Of a stretch of 64,000 bases of DNA, positions 1 through 12,400 are shown in pieces; position 1 is the stretch's first letter, and each line of letters begins with the position of its first letter. Under the pieces are notes generated by a model. It ran no database searches. It saw only the letters and a program-made list of their open reading frames with translations, and had not been told where the DNA came from. This stretch comes from Podarcis raffonei (Eukaryota > Chordata > Lepidosauria > Squamata > Lacertidae). The position numbers and the translations under genes are program-made. The stretch lies in assembly GCF_027172205.1 (NCBI RefSeq), contig NC_070616.1:15800001-15864000 (forward strand), read 5' to 3'.

Positions 1-80
1 ATGGTCTTAACCCCTTCATGCATTAATTTGACTTCAGCATGTTGCTTATATGAAGTTGGTTTTCCCACATGGAGATTCTG
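1..80 (-). mobile_element. Fragment of an LTR-like repeat, cut by the window edge
   Basis: The first 60-80 bases match 23700-23770 on the same strand and, inverted, a stretch near 48310-48365. The shared core reads around cttaaccccttc and catgttg. The plus-strand copy at 48116-48770 looks like a solo LTR, so this is probably an antisense fragment of the same family. Confidence 0.4.
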
Positions 81-220
81 GAGAGGGTTTCCATTTGGGG
101 AGCACGGCTGCAGCCTTTCTACTAACTAACTGAATTTATAGCCCACCCTGACTCAAAGGCTTAGAGAAAGTGACAGTAGTACGGTAGGTTTTCTTAATGC
201 TCATAGCTCTGAATGAACCA

Positions 221-470
221 GAGAATCATAGAACTGTAGAGTTGGAAGGGACCCCAAGGGTCATCTAGTCCAACCCTCTGCAGTGCAGGGGTCTCAGCTA
301 AAGAATCCCTGACAGAAGGCCCCCTAACCTCTGCTTTAAAACCTCCCAGGAGAGTCCACCACCTTCCAAGGGAGTCCGTTCCGCTGTTGAATGGCCTTTA
401 CCCTCAGAAAGTTATTCCTATGGTTTATTCAGAATCTCCTCCTTTGCAATCAGTTGGCAGCCCTGTGCTA
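221..470 (-). mobile_element. CR1 LINE 3' end
   Basis: The plus strand reads agaatcatagaactgtag, then ttggaagggacc, then catctagtccaaccc. This is the reverse complement of the well-known 3' end of sauropsid CR1 LINEs. The copy is 5' truncated, as usual for CR1. Confidence 0.85.
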
Positions 471-532
471 GAGAGAACAAGTCAGAGCCAGGCTCGGTAT
501 GTAAAGCAGCTTCTTGTGTTCTTCTCCTGCAG

Positions 533-625
533 GTGCCTGGCACAGAGGAGGATTGCGGCGCGCCTCCGCTCAAGCGATTTTGCACAGACCAGAATGCCAC
601 GTGCCAGGTGGCCTCCGAGAGCTAG
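533..625 (+). CDS. Last coding exon of an unrecognised upstream gene (partial)
   Basis: A pyrimidine-rich tract ending in cttctcctgcag at 532 is followed by an open frame of 30 codons. It begins V-P-G-T-E-E-D and contains P-P-L-K-R-F-C before a TAG stop at 623-625. The rest of the gene would lie left of the window. Support for a real terminal exon is the good acceptor, the GC-rich block behind it that looks like a 3' UTR, and an ATTAAA at 1462 followed by a GT-rich stretch. The other two frames stay open for longer, but that is common in GC-rich DNA. The PPLKR-type basic and hydrophobic mix would fit a nuclear protein, but I do not recognise the family. Confidence 0.4.
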   Translation: MPGTEEDCGAPPLKRFCTDQNATCQVASES

Positions 626-1485
626 CCAGCTCGCCCGCTTCTGCCCCGTCCCAAGAGCCACCCCACCCCCAGGATGCCACTCTCTCAAAGTCGGCATCCT
701 CTTCCACCTCCGCTCCCCTCCAAGAATCAACTTGCTGTTCCCATGGCCCTTCCAGAGGCCGCCTTTCTCCCCCTACCACCCCGTGCAATATTTTCCCGAT
801 GCCCCTCGGAGCCAGCTGGCCACATCCTCCCAACCCGCACGCCTAAAGGACAAGGCGTTGCCGGGGCTGCTCCTGTCTGCTTTTTAATTTGCCCTCTTTG
901 TGGCTCCGGGGGGCGACCCCTTGGGAGGTTTCCGTAGGGAAAGAGGAGTTGTCAGCACTTAACGGGCAACCGCGAGGTCCACGCACCCCCTCTCCTCCTG
1001 CAGGGAGCGAACGACTCTCTTGCGAGGAGGGGCAGGGCCTGGCGGGGAGCCCAGCTGGGATGCTGTGCAATAGTTGTGGGGTTAAGCCATTAGCACTGGA
1101 GCAAGCCAGGTCTCTGCCCACCAAGCAGTGGGCCCTCGCTGGAGGTGGGATATGTTCGAGGAAGCCAAGGCTGCCTTGGCTGGGGTCAGGTGGCCAGAAG
1201 GCACCCTCCCTTGCCAGCGGGGCTGGCCTGGCCTTGGGGGTCAAGGAGGCCGCCCTGGGCACCAAAGGGACCCTGCAGCCCTCATGGCAGGAGCAGCTGC
1301 CACCGACCCCCACGGCCCCTCCTGCCTCTGCAGACCTGTCCCCCTCCGTCGCGATCCGCATGCGGAATGGAGTTTGCGATCGAGGCCCTGCTGTGGCGCG
1401 GAGTGCCCAGCCACGCAGGGAAGCAAAGAGATATTTTAGCACTGAAGAGAATATTTTTAAAATTAAAACTATTTGAAGTAATCCC
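626..1485 (+). other. Probable 3' UTR of the upstream gene with polyadenylation signal
   Basis: This GC-rich, non-repetitive block follows the short terminal exon. It ends at an ATTAAA hexamer (1462-1467), with a GT-rich downstream element at about 1486-1512, the usual layout of a vertebrate cleavage site. Long antisense and sense frames in the block have no recognisable protein content. Confidence 0.4.
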
Positions 1486-1599
1486 TCTCTGTGTGTGTAT
1501 GTGTGTTGGGAAGTGGCGGTGAGTGGCTTGGGCTTGGAGATCCTTTGCTAGATGGACCAGGCCCTGGCAGGTGGGGGAAAGGGGCAGGAGAAGAGTCCC

Positions 1600-1690
1600 A
1601 GCACAGCCATGGCCAACCTTGTGCCCTCCAGATGTTTTGGACTAAAAGTCCCAGGCAGCACAACCCTCACTCAGTCCTCAGCATTGGCTA
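1600..1690. mobile_element. Old MITE fragment
   Basis: The segment around ccctccagatgttttggact resembles one arm of the palindromic hAT-type MITE seen whole at 45289, 48813 and 56999. Only part remains. Confidence 0.4.
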
Positions 1691-1829
1691 ATTAATCATC
1701 AGATTAAGACTACTCCACACCCAGCAGGGACGGTAGAACCTTTCGAACATCGAATATCACTGTGGAAAGGTTGCAATGTTCAGGGTTTTCTTCGCACAGC
1801 ACATATTAAATGTGAAGCATTCTCCCTCA

Positions 1830-1945
1830 GGAGGCAGGGGTGGCCATCAACTTGAATGGCTTTAAAAGAGGATTAGACAAAATCATGGAGGAAGAGAGGG
1901 CTATTGATGGTTACTAGCCACAACTGCTATGCTCCTGGGGTGCCA
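1830..1945 (+). mobile_element. CR1-type LINE 3' coding segment
   Basis: The frame reads like L-N-G-F-K-R-G-L-D-K-I-M-E-E, the conserved end of the CR1-type protein that recurs at 10905, 19185, 23780, 35735 and 58920. It is a short, old copy. Confidence 0.6.
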
Positions 1946-2097
1946 GTTCCTGGGGGCCGAGCCCTTTTGGGTCCCCTGAATATGTTTGGCTTGGGGGCTG
2001 GGCCCCTCAATGTCCAAAAAGCACAGAGGCAAAACGTGGAGCCGAGCACAGCCAGTGGCCGGCTTCTCCTCCTGCTGCCACGGAGAGGAAGGAGAAG

Positions 2098-2390
2098 CCT
2101 TTTTTGGACTTATTTAAAGAAATATGAGTTTGATGAATTTGCGAGCGGGATTTGAAGTATGACCAACAGAAGGTATTAGAACTTACTGTAATATTGTTAA
2201 GACATAAGAGATGGAAGACGGTGCAGCAAAGGAGCTGAGAACAAAATCACCATGAAAAACGAGATGGGAAGTCAACAAAACTATAAACAAAATTATGTCT
2301 AGGAGTGTATATGTGGAAATTTTCTTGAAACTTAATCAATTTTTTTAAAAAAACATACAAAAAATATGTAGAACAAGCCTAGTAAGACAA
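2098..2390 (+). mobile_element. L1 LINE 3' end
   Basis: The segment encodes a short stretch like Y-L-K-K-Y-E-F-D-E-F, typical of the C-terminus of squamate L1 ORF2. An AT-rich 3' UTR and an A-rich end follow. It is 5' truncated. Confidence 0.55.
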
Positions 2391-2647
2391 CAGCAAAGAA
2401 TGCTGGCAGCATAACATCTTCAGGAAAACCTTAATACCGTTAGATGCCTGGGGGAAAGTTTTTTACCTGGTACAGAAAATACCAGGAATTCACTTCATCT
2501 CAAGAAACAAATGCTTTCTCCCCATGTAGATTAGATTTAATCTAATTAGTTGATAGGATTTTCTATGATAAATTGACTTTAGGCTGCCATCTTAAACTAA
2601 CTGGGGGAAGGGAGTCCTATTTAACACAGTAAAAGGTGCTCAGGAGT

Positions 2648-2765
2648 CAGAATTGTAGATTTGGAAAGGACTCCAAGGGCCATCTAGTCCAACCCCCTGC
2701 AACGCATCTAGAGAATCCCTAACAAATGGCCATCCAACGTCCGTTGAAAAATCTGCTATTAAGTC
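2648..2765 (-). mobile_element. CR1 LINE 3' end fragment
   Basis: It has the same ggaaaggactccaagggcca / catctagtccaacccc signature as the other CR1 3' ends, in the reverse orientation. Confidence 0.75.
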
Positions 2766-3300
2766 AGTGTGAACATTTAGTTTTGGGGTGCTTTTGAAAC
2801 GTTTCATAGTACGTATAACCAGGCTGCCTGGAAGGGTGAAGGAGGGGGCAGTTTAAGCAGATGGCTCTTTGCTGCAATCTGGGAGGCACGTTTTGTATAT
2901 AGATATGTGGGTGTCTGAGAAACCAAGTCAGGCTAAGCTCAACCGCTTGCCTGCAATATCAGCATTGGACTACCTCGCAGGGCTGTTGTAAGTCAATCTC
3001 TCAGCTCACAGTTGCTCCCACACCCGAGTCTGCAGTGGGGGTAAACCAATGAGGTCCATCGACTACAAACCATTGCTTTTGCAAATCATTCTCAGCCTGA
3101 CCCCCAACCGTAAAATCTTGACAGTCATGAACTACACTGCAGGCTTGTTGCAAAGTACCCTGCTCCCTGCTAGCCTGCAAAGCTTAGCAATGGCATCTGT
3201 GCCCACAGAGTTGATTAAAAAAAAAAAGTTGGGGAACTCAGGGGAAATTAAATGCTCCACACAAAAAGAATCTTAAAAACAGAAACTCCTCCTTCGGTTT
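2766..3300. other. Intergenic stretch upstream of MKS1, nothing recognised
   Basis: This is low-complexity-poor, mostly unique sequence between the CR1 fragment and the MKS1 promoter. I see no exon, repeat family or RNA gene here. Confidence 0.4.
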
Positions 3301-3313
3301 CTCTAATGTGATC

Positions 3314-3395
3314 CCGGAAGTGTCCTATCCGGAAAAGGCACAGGAACTCTTTATTTTCTCTATGGCCGGCGCCATCTTGCCGTCCCCATAGAAAC
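3314..3395 (+). promoter_or_regulatory. MKS1 promoter with ETS, YY1 and RFX X-box sites
   Basis: Three known types of site lie within 130 bp of the MKS1 start codon. They are CCGGAAGTG at 3314-3322 (ETS/GABP type), CGCCATCTT at 3370-3378 (YY1 type, reverse) and GTCCCCATAGAAAC at 3382-3395. The last fits the RFX X-box consensus GTHNYYATRRNAAC at every position. RFX factors drive many ciliary genes and MKS1 encodes a ciliary protein, so the site is likely functional. There is no TATA box. The start of transcription was not determined, but probably lies between the X-box and the ATG. Confidence 0.6.
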
Positions 3396-3441
3396 GCGGC
3401 CTAGCGGAGATGCCGAAGCCTTTCCAAAAACCCCTCAGACC

Positions 3442-6400
3442 ATGGCGGAGACCGTGTGGAACGAGGACCCAGGCGGGGCAGTTTATCGTTCCCGGGACCC
3501 CATCAGCAACTTGCGCGTCAGGTCGGTACATTCTCGCCCCGTCTCTGCCCTATTTTATCCCCCCCCCCCAAAAAACCTCGCCCCTCCCCTTCCTCTCTCC
3601 CCTGCTAAGCTAACCCCCCAACCGATCTATGAATCAGTATCACCCACAGTGATCAATCAGTATCACCTGTCAATCAGCTACTCCAAGCAAATCCATAATC
3701 CTCGATACCCATTTTAGGAGGGGGGGGGAGAGAACAACACTCCCATCACTCCACTTGCAGATCTTCCTGCCCCAAAGAGTCTTCTGCAAGCTTGAAAACT
3801 AGCAAACTCAGGAGAAAAGCTTCTCTTAGTTTGAAGGGTTTTTTAAAAAAAATATTTGTGGCCTCTTTTATGTGGGGCAGGATCTGCTTTGATTGGTGCG
3901 GTTGTTTTAAGTTTCTATTAATTTATTGCCATTGCTCCCAGTATTTATCTGTTTGTTTATATACCGCTTCATTAAAAAAAGAAGAAGCCTCAAAGCATTT
4001 GTGTGTTTGTTGATTCCTGCATTTTGCCAGGGGTTGGACTACATGATTCTCCCATGATTCTAAGTTGCTTTGAGTAATTTTTATGAAGAAAGTGACTTAT
4101 TTATAGGAATAATAAGGAACAATAATAAGGAACAATAGGAAACATGGGAACAAGAGAAGCTGTCTTATACCGAGTCAGACCAATGGCCCATCTAGCCCAG
4201 TAGTGTCAACCCTGACTGGCAGCAGCTCTCCGAGGTTTTCAGGCTGAGAGGATTTCCTAGCTGTATCTGGATATGCTGTTGGGGATTGAACGTGTGACAC
4301 ACAAAGCCCTTCCCATAAAGATTAAGTCCAGCCCTCAAGAGTCTGAAAAAGGGGCCTATTTTTGCCTTATACCAAGCCAGACCAATAGTCCATGTAGTTC
4401 AGTAGGGTCTACCCTGACTGGCAGCAGTGGCTCTGCAGTTGACTCCATCCTTAGGGCTTACACTCTGCACCATGATTTTCAGCCTTCCCAAACCCTTTTC
4501 TGTACTCTTCTCATGCTCCAGATATTGCTTTCTGCCTCTACAGAGTTCAGATCCAGCGCGTGACCTCCACCAGCCTCCTGCTGCAGCAGTTGCACCTTCC
4601 TTTCAGCCAGTCGGGACAGCAGCTCATCAGCTTGGCCAACCTCAGCACCCAGAACACAGCAAGTGAGTGGGCTACTGTTTCTTCAGGATGCTCAGCTGAT
4701 GGACCTTCACCACAATGTCTCATGCCGTCGTGTTGCTTTTTTGGCTAAGTGTAGACATTAAGCTCTCTTACCTTTTGTACTGCGATTCAAGTTGGCTTAT
4801 TTGTATGCAGCACTCGCACCTTGTCTGACTGTCCAGTGTGGTGTACTGGTAAAGAGCAGTAGTCTCGTAATCTGGGGAACCGGGTTTGCGTCTCCGCTCC
4901 TCCACATGCAGCTGCTGGGTGACCTTGGGCTAGTCACACTTCTTTGAAGTCTCTCAGCCCCACTCACCTCACAGAGGGTTTGTTGTGGGGGAGGAAGGGA
5001 AAGGAGAATGTTAGCTGCTTTGAGACTCCTTAAAGGGAGTGAAAGGCGGGATATCAAATCCAAACTCTTCTTCTTCTTCTTCTCCTCCTCCTCCGCAAGG
5101 CAGTCAGAATTGCTGTGTCAGTTCAGATGTTCTAGATGACAAGAGACCAAAGCAAAGGATTCTGGGAGTTAGGTCAAGCACGTTGAGCAGTTGTGTCAGC
5201 AACTATGTGTGCTCCATGTGGGGTTTCCCTTGTGCTTGTTTCGGAAGCTGCAGTTAGTGTGTAATGCTGCAGCTCGATTGCTGATAGGAGTGAGGTCTTG
5301 TTGGCCTAGAGCAGCTGTGCCTAGAGATCTGCATTGGTTGTCCTTCTGCTACTGGTCCAAGTTCAAGGTGTTACTGTTCATATATAAAACCCTGAACCTG
5401 TTTACCTACAAGATCGCATTACGTCATATATGCCCACTCAACTGCTTCAATCTATGGAACTGGGTGCCACACAATACCCGTTCCACATTTGTAAGAAATC
5501 AATCTTTTAGTGTGGCAGAGTCTGTACACAACTGTCCCTTGTCCTTCTGTGTTCCAGGTAACCATTGTCCTGATGAGGAGAAAGAGGAGGCCGTGATCGG
5601 CTGGCAAGAGAAACTTTTCAGTCAGGTGAACGGATGGGGGAGTCTTCCAGGTCGCAAAGAGTTGCATCTCTGCATTGCAGAGATTAGACGAGATGACGCT
5701 ACAGCTGTATGATGCTTAAGGACATCTCAGAGTCTCTTGGAATTCTCATTTCATTTATCCTCGCAATAGAGACACCTGATAAAAATTTATGCCTTGTCCA
5801 GGCATTTCTTGGTTCTTTATTTTTCATTTTACTATTTATTTTTTGCATTTTGTTTCTGAATTTTTGTTGACAGTGTGCATTTTCATTTTATTTGTGCCTA
5901 ATAAATTGAGATCTTTTTAAAAAAGGGATAATTTTGGGGTGGGGGTGGGTCTACTCTCAATGCTTCACTACTGCTTGAGTTTTTTTCTGTGCTTTCCCCA
6001 GTTTGAGGTCGATCTCTATCAGAACAAGTCCGCCTGCCAAAGCCCTCTTGACCAGCAGTACCACCAGGATGTGCTGAAGCTAGAAGAGTCTGGGGGTCGG
6101 AAGAACCGTCGGATCTTCACCTACACAGACCATGACCGCTTCACCAACCTGGAGGAGGTACCTGCTGGCCTTCCAGGAGGGTGGAGATGGGATGGAATAA
6201 CCCTTGGCATGGAGTATAGATTCCTCTCGGGTGTCCTGGGTGGTGGGAGGGAAAGAACTGTCCACCTCCCGCAAATGGGAAGCAATGGGCCACGGAATCT
6301 AGTTTATAACCCACATTCAGCTTCATTGGATGTCCCCAAATTCTAGCGTTACGAGAGAGGGAGGTATCTGGTTGGCCTCTGTGAGAACAGGATGCCACAC

Positions 6401-9400
6401 TGGATGGGCCCCCTTTGGCCAGATCCAACTACAGAGCTCTCTTGATGTTCTTAAAAGTGACTGGCTGCCTTCCTGTGTTCCAGCACAGCCAGAGGGTCAC
6501 CACATCTGTCACGGAAGTCCCTTCGTACCTGGCAGAGCGGATGGCAAATGTGAGGAGGAGGAGGCAGGAGCGGAGGCCAAGGTGAGTTGGGTCAGCCATG
6601 CCTCTGGGTTTGGTGGGCCCTGATCCTGGATCCATCACGGTGCGTTCAGACTAAAGCAGAAGGAGGTCTGCTTCCTTGTGGGTAACCGTCTCCTGTGTTC
6701 CTCTCGGCAGGGAAGGGAGCATCCTGAAAACCCGACTTGTCACCTGGGAACCCTCGGAAGAATTCATCAAGAACAACCACGTCATCAACACCCCCGTGCA
6801 GACCATGTACATTATGGGGGATTTGGGACCTCATGGCAAGTAAGTTGGCGCTTGTGGGTTGGAGCCCTCTTGGCCCCATCTCTCGCTATTGGGTCTGGTT
6901 TGGAGCTCAGCACTAAACCAGCAGCTCACCTTGGTGTGGGCCATAGATCTCAGGGCAATTCAGAACATAAAAATACAAAATAAAAGCACAAAATACATAC
7001 TAAAAACAAGAATAACCAGCAACACACAAACTATTACACTCCCTTCCCCCACCAATATTAGAAGTGCTAATCTATTGTCCAGGGCTCGGGTTCCACAGTT
7101 CCAAAAAGGGGCTACTTCATGTCACACCATCCTTGCTGCACCATAGCGCCCTGTGCTGCTAGGCTCTGCTTTTCACCCTGACCTCTTCCCCGCAGACTTG
7201 GTTGCCGGGAACATGAGCACGTCCTCTGTACAATCCAGGTGGACAGCAACGGAGTCATCACCGTCAAGCCAGACTTCACAGGCACGAAAGGGCCTTACAG
7301 GTGAGCAGCACAGGCCTGTCAATCAATCAATTGGATGTTTGTTATAGTCCCCCAACCATCATTTTATAAAATATAAAGAAATACAAAATCTGATGTTATT
7401 CTGATAAATGATCAAGAAATACTGTTTAACCTTATAACTGTTGCAAAGATCACAAAAACTAAAAATTGGGGGGGGGGAGAGAGAATATCTCCTACTATAT
7501 CCCAATGGATTTGGAAAATTTGGTCTATAGTAGCTATGACTAAGCTAGTTTATTACAAAAGAATACGTATAAACCAACCTAAGACTTTTTTGGTGAAATG
7601 AATATTTTTATGTTTGGAACAGTAAGTTTGATGATGATGCTCAAACTTATGCCGTTTTGAGCATTACGAGTGTTTCTTTACACTTTTTTCCTTTGGTCTG
7701 TGTTAATTGCTACTAGTAGTAATATTTTTTTTTAAAAAAATCACAGCCTTGGAAGATGGATTTATATGATTCTACCATTCATTGGAGGGTTTTAAAGAGA
7801 GGTTGGATGGCCATCTGTCAGGGTTTCTTTCACTATGATTCCTGCATTGCAGGGGGTTGGACTAAATTACCTTTAGACGTCCTTTCCAATTGTATGATTT
7901 TAAGACTCATAGCCGAACCCCGACCTCTCTACCTTCTTGGTCTTTGCAGGGGCAGGGAGTAAAGGTGGGAGGGGCAGTTACTCTGGGTCTTCTCTGAGCT
8001 TTGCTTGCCTTGTTTTGGGGACCCGTAAAGGATCGAGCTGGAAGGGGAGAAGCGGGAAATATGGAAGTTCACCCTGGAGAATGCCTCAGCCCCTGTCAAG
8101 CCAGAGGAGCAAGAACGAGAGCAGCGAGTCTTCAAGGATGTAAGCACCACCTTTGGCTCTGGGGGGTAGGGGGTGGGGAGCATTGGCATAGGTCAGCTTT
8201 CCCCAACCTGCTGCCTCCTCCTACTTGGTGGCAACAACCCCATATAAATAAAAGATGGTGATTGACCCTGTGGCTTCAACAGAATCCACCCACTATTACC
8301 CCAAGGAAGTGTTTCCATGCTATTTACGTTCCTGACTCCCCTTGTAAGAGTCCCAGAACGAAGGATTAGGATGGGGTTGGAAGCCCCCTAAATGTCCAGG
8401 TTTCCTCACCCTCCTTTCTCACTTCTTTCTTTAGTTGTACAGCCGGCATAAGGAGTACCTCAGTGGACTTGTGGGCTCTGACTTTGAGATGGTGAGTGAC
8501 TTTTACTTGCCCTGGTGGGTCAGTCGTCTGGTCCTGTTTCCAGGGGGGCTCTGAAATGCCTTGCTGCAAGCAAGTTTTGGGAATTAAGCTCCCCTTCCAG
8601 TGAGCTCTCTCTCTTTCCCCTCCCTCCCTTGCAGACCCTCCCTGGTGCTCTCCGACTCTTCGTTAATGGTGAAATTGGTAAGGCTTTCACTTCTCCATGT
8701 TCAGAGCTGTTCCCCAGGGGTGGAGTGGGGAGGGTCCCTCCTCATGGGCTGCCCCTGAATATGCTCATCCTTCCCTTGCGCCCACCCCCCATTATAGACA
8801 ACGTTCTCCCTATGGGTGTGATTCCTGCATTGCAGGGCATTTGACTAGAGTTGGTCACTTCCAACTCTGCAGTTCTATGATTCCATCCCCTGCGTGTGCC
8901 CTTTAAATCTGGAGATTCCACCAAACCTCCAGAACAGTCTTTGGGATAGCACAGAGTGGGGGCGGGAAATTCCAGTTGCACTAGCAGAAATCCTTCATAT
9001 GCTTCCAGAGCACAGTGCAAGCTAACAGGCCAAGAATCAGACTAGGCGTTCACATTTGCATGTATGTAACTTTGCAGAAAATATTGAACAAGGAAACATT
9101 AACCTTCACCATCACATAGTTCAGAAAAGAGGAATACAGTTATGTTTATACTTCAAACTCAAACAATGCATTGACTATTCAGCTTAGTTACATTTTCACG
9201 CGGCACAGCAACACAGCGTAGCTAATGGCCTCTCGCCGCCACTTGTTAAGCATTTCCCCACTTTTACCGTCTTGCTTAGCTACATAATTTGCTCAGTGCA
9301 TGGTTAGCTTTCCCACAATCCTTCTCAACATACATTGGTTCTTTATTTCCCCCCCATAACACCTTCCTAGATAATTCCACTGCCTCCCAGTGGGCGGTAC

Positions 9401-12400
9401 TGACCGCTTTAAGAACCACTGGTCTAAGGGGCATTTGCACGCCTGTGCTGCAGCCCTCTGGCTGAGACACCATTGACTGCCAACCAGAAACAGCCTCCTC
9501 CTCTGTGCTAGGGAGAGACATGCACAGCGGGATAGTTCAGCTGCTCAGCACCCCACAGTATGGCTCTTGGGGGTGGGGGGTGGGGAGCTTGGCAATTAAG
9601 AGTTAGGATCCCTGGCTTGGGAGGAAGCCACAATCTGTCACCACCTTTCCTTCAGTTTCAGCTCAGGGCTATGAGTACAACAACCTCTACATTCACTTCT
9701 TCCTGGAGCTGCCCAGCTGTGAGTAAACAGGAAGTGGTTGTGGGGTGGGAGGAAGTGGGGTGGCATCATCCATGGCATGGGCCACAGCTGCCCCACCAGA
9801 GATAGCTGAAAGATGAGCGGGGGCCTGGACCCCCAGCCTTTGAGAGTATGGGGGGCACTGTTGCAGGCTGCCCAAAGCCTGTCTGCCTCTCTCTCCTGAC
9901 CCTAACTTCTGCTGTTTCGTCTGGCCTTCCTCAAATCTGGTGCCACATTCCACACAGATGGATGGCACCTTTTGGGGGGGGGTTCTTACCCTTGTACCGT
10001 AGGCTATGCAAACCACACCCACATTTGCCATCCGGGTATGCAAGAGGCATCATCAGGGTACACAGATTCCAGCCAGGCAAAATGCTCCAGGAGTGAGCAA
10101 AGCAGTGCTATTGAAATCCAGGGCTCCCTGGGTCTCAGACTCCCCACCCTGACCTAAAGAGAGAATGTGTGTGTTTGTGCGTTTCTAATCTGCTGTGCCC
10201 AAGAGCTCATTGTGCAGCTATTCTGGAGTAGAGCTGCTTTTTTGCAGCACTGACCCTCTTCCTTCCTTCTAGGCTGGTCATGCCCCCCATCCCAGCAGCT
10301 CTCTGGCGTGACACAGACCTGCGCTGCCAAGACCCTTGGCAGGGTAAGTGAATGGGGCACAGCTGGGGGGCTGAGTCTCAACACAATCCTGGCCAGGCTT
10401 TCCCATCTGGTCCTACTCTAGAGACATCCATTCTTCAACTCTCTGGAGTAAGCGGCCCTGCAAGACTTCAGGGGACGCAGGACTTTCTGGGGAATTTGGC
10501 TTCCTGAGAATCCTGGTGTCTTGAAACTAAGGGTTGTAGACCCATTGAAATCAGTGGACCCAAGTTGGCCATGCCCATCATTTCCCATGGGTCTACTCTG
10601 AGTAGGACTTGCAGTGGAGATGGTGCTAAGTTTCTAGCCCTTGATGCTGGAGAGAAAAGCACCATTGCTTTGGGCCCCCGGTTCTCAGTCAGGTTTCATA
10701 TTCTTACGTGACTAAGAGTGTGAGAAGCAGAGGGTAGATCAGGCCCATGGGGGCCCATCCAGTCCAATCTCCTGTCCTCAAAGTGACCATCCATATTTCC
10801 CAAAGGGAGTGCAACAGCAATTCTCCTGTAAGGAAGAAATGTGATCCTGTGTGATTCCCCACTTGTGATTCCCAGCACCTTGCATTCAGAGGCATCCTGC
10901 TGCCACAGGAGGCAGTGATGGCTACCAACCTAGGTGGCTGTAAAAGGATTAGGCAGATTCATGGAGGAGAGGACTATCAATGGCTACTAACCATGACTGC
11001 TGTGCTCTGCCTCCAGAGTCAAAGGTAGCAATGCTTCTGAATATCAGTGGCTTGAAGCCACAGGAGGGGGGAGAGAGGACTCCTGTGCTCAAATCCTGCT
11101 TGTGGATTTCCCACTGGAGCATCTGGTTGGCCACAAGAGAAGACAGCTACATTGGGCTAAAAAAGAACAAAATCAGAAAGAAGAAGAAACAAGAAAAGGA
11201 GAAACCTTAATAAATAGAAAAGGAAAAATAACAGAAAAATAGAAAAGAGGAAAAGGACTTCCGGCTTTCTGTCCCATAGCTACGTATTATATTCATCCCT
11301 TAAAACGCAACCATTCTAGCTTCTATAAACCAGGTTTTTTTTCAATCTTCAAACCCGCTATTACAAATTCATTTTCTCTTTCACCCAAAAAGTCCATAAG
11401 AAATTTCCAATCCTTAACAAATGTTAGTCATGATTTTTCTCTAATTAAACATGTTAACTTTGCCATCTCAGCCAGATCCAATAATTTTATCAGCCATCCT
11501 TCTATAGTGGGTAGGGCTGTATCTTTCAATCTTTGTGCATATAACAGGCTCACTGCTGGCTGTAGTGGTCCTTTTCCAAAAGGCTCTTCTGACATTCTTT
11601 CATTTCACTGCAGAATGTAGACAAGTCCCTTGACCCTCTTTCAGGTGTGTCTGTCTAAGAACCAACACCCATTCCACACACAGCTCATCACAGATTCTTG
11701 TTTCCTTGCCACCTTGCACAAGAGGTGAGTTTCCTTTCTCTCTTTCCAGGAGCAGGTGGCCTTTTTCTCCTTCCCTTTCACCCTGGAGGTCTTCTTCTCC
11801 CAGGAGGATGAGTTGGAAGGTGAGTCGTTCCCTCGCATGCCAGCTCTGTGGTGCTGCCAAGCAGCGTCCAGAGGCGAGAGGTGGAGGAGAGGTGGTGCCC
11901 CTCAAGTCCTTCTCATGGTGAAAGCCCTCTTGGAAGGAATTGGAGCACAGTTTCAGCTGGTCTTGTGCCGAAGGATGTCAGAAGGGCTTCTCAGCTGTTG
12001 ACACATGTGTGAGGGTGACACAGTAGTGAGGGTGGGGGTTGCTGTTGACACCAGAATGCCTCACCACTTTGCACATTTGAGGGTGGGTGTTACCATTGAC
12101 TCCTGGAGGGCATCAGCCCTTCAGCATCTGAGCACCAGCTCAGTGGTCAGGAACATCACTTGGACCAGAAATCACAGAATCGTCTGCATTTCAATATATT
12201 TAGTGTTTTATATTGTTTTAGTTTTATTAATGTTTCATTACTTCTAACCAATGGTCATTTTTCAGCCTTTTGCATTTTATCTGTGTTTTTTTAATTTGTG
12301 TAAGCTGCCATGAGTTCCCATGGGGGGGGGAGGCGGGATAGCAGCAATTCCTGCTTTGCAAGGGGTTGGACTAGATGATCCTTGGGTGTCCTTTCCAACA

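Noticed and set aside
843-1442. A 199-codon minus-strand frame near the window start
   Set aside because: It lies in the GC-rich probable 3' UTR and has no recognisable protein content or splice context.
5191-5712. A 173-codon plus-strand frame as one exon
   Set aside because: It joins an L2-type LINE to MKS1 exon 3 by chance. The acceptor at 5557 and the human protein show where the exon starts.
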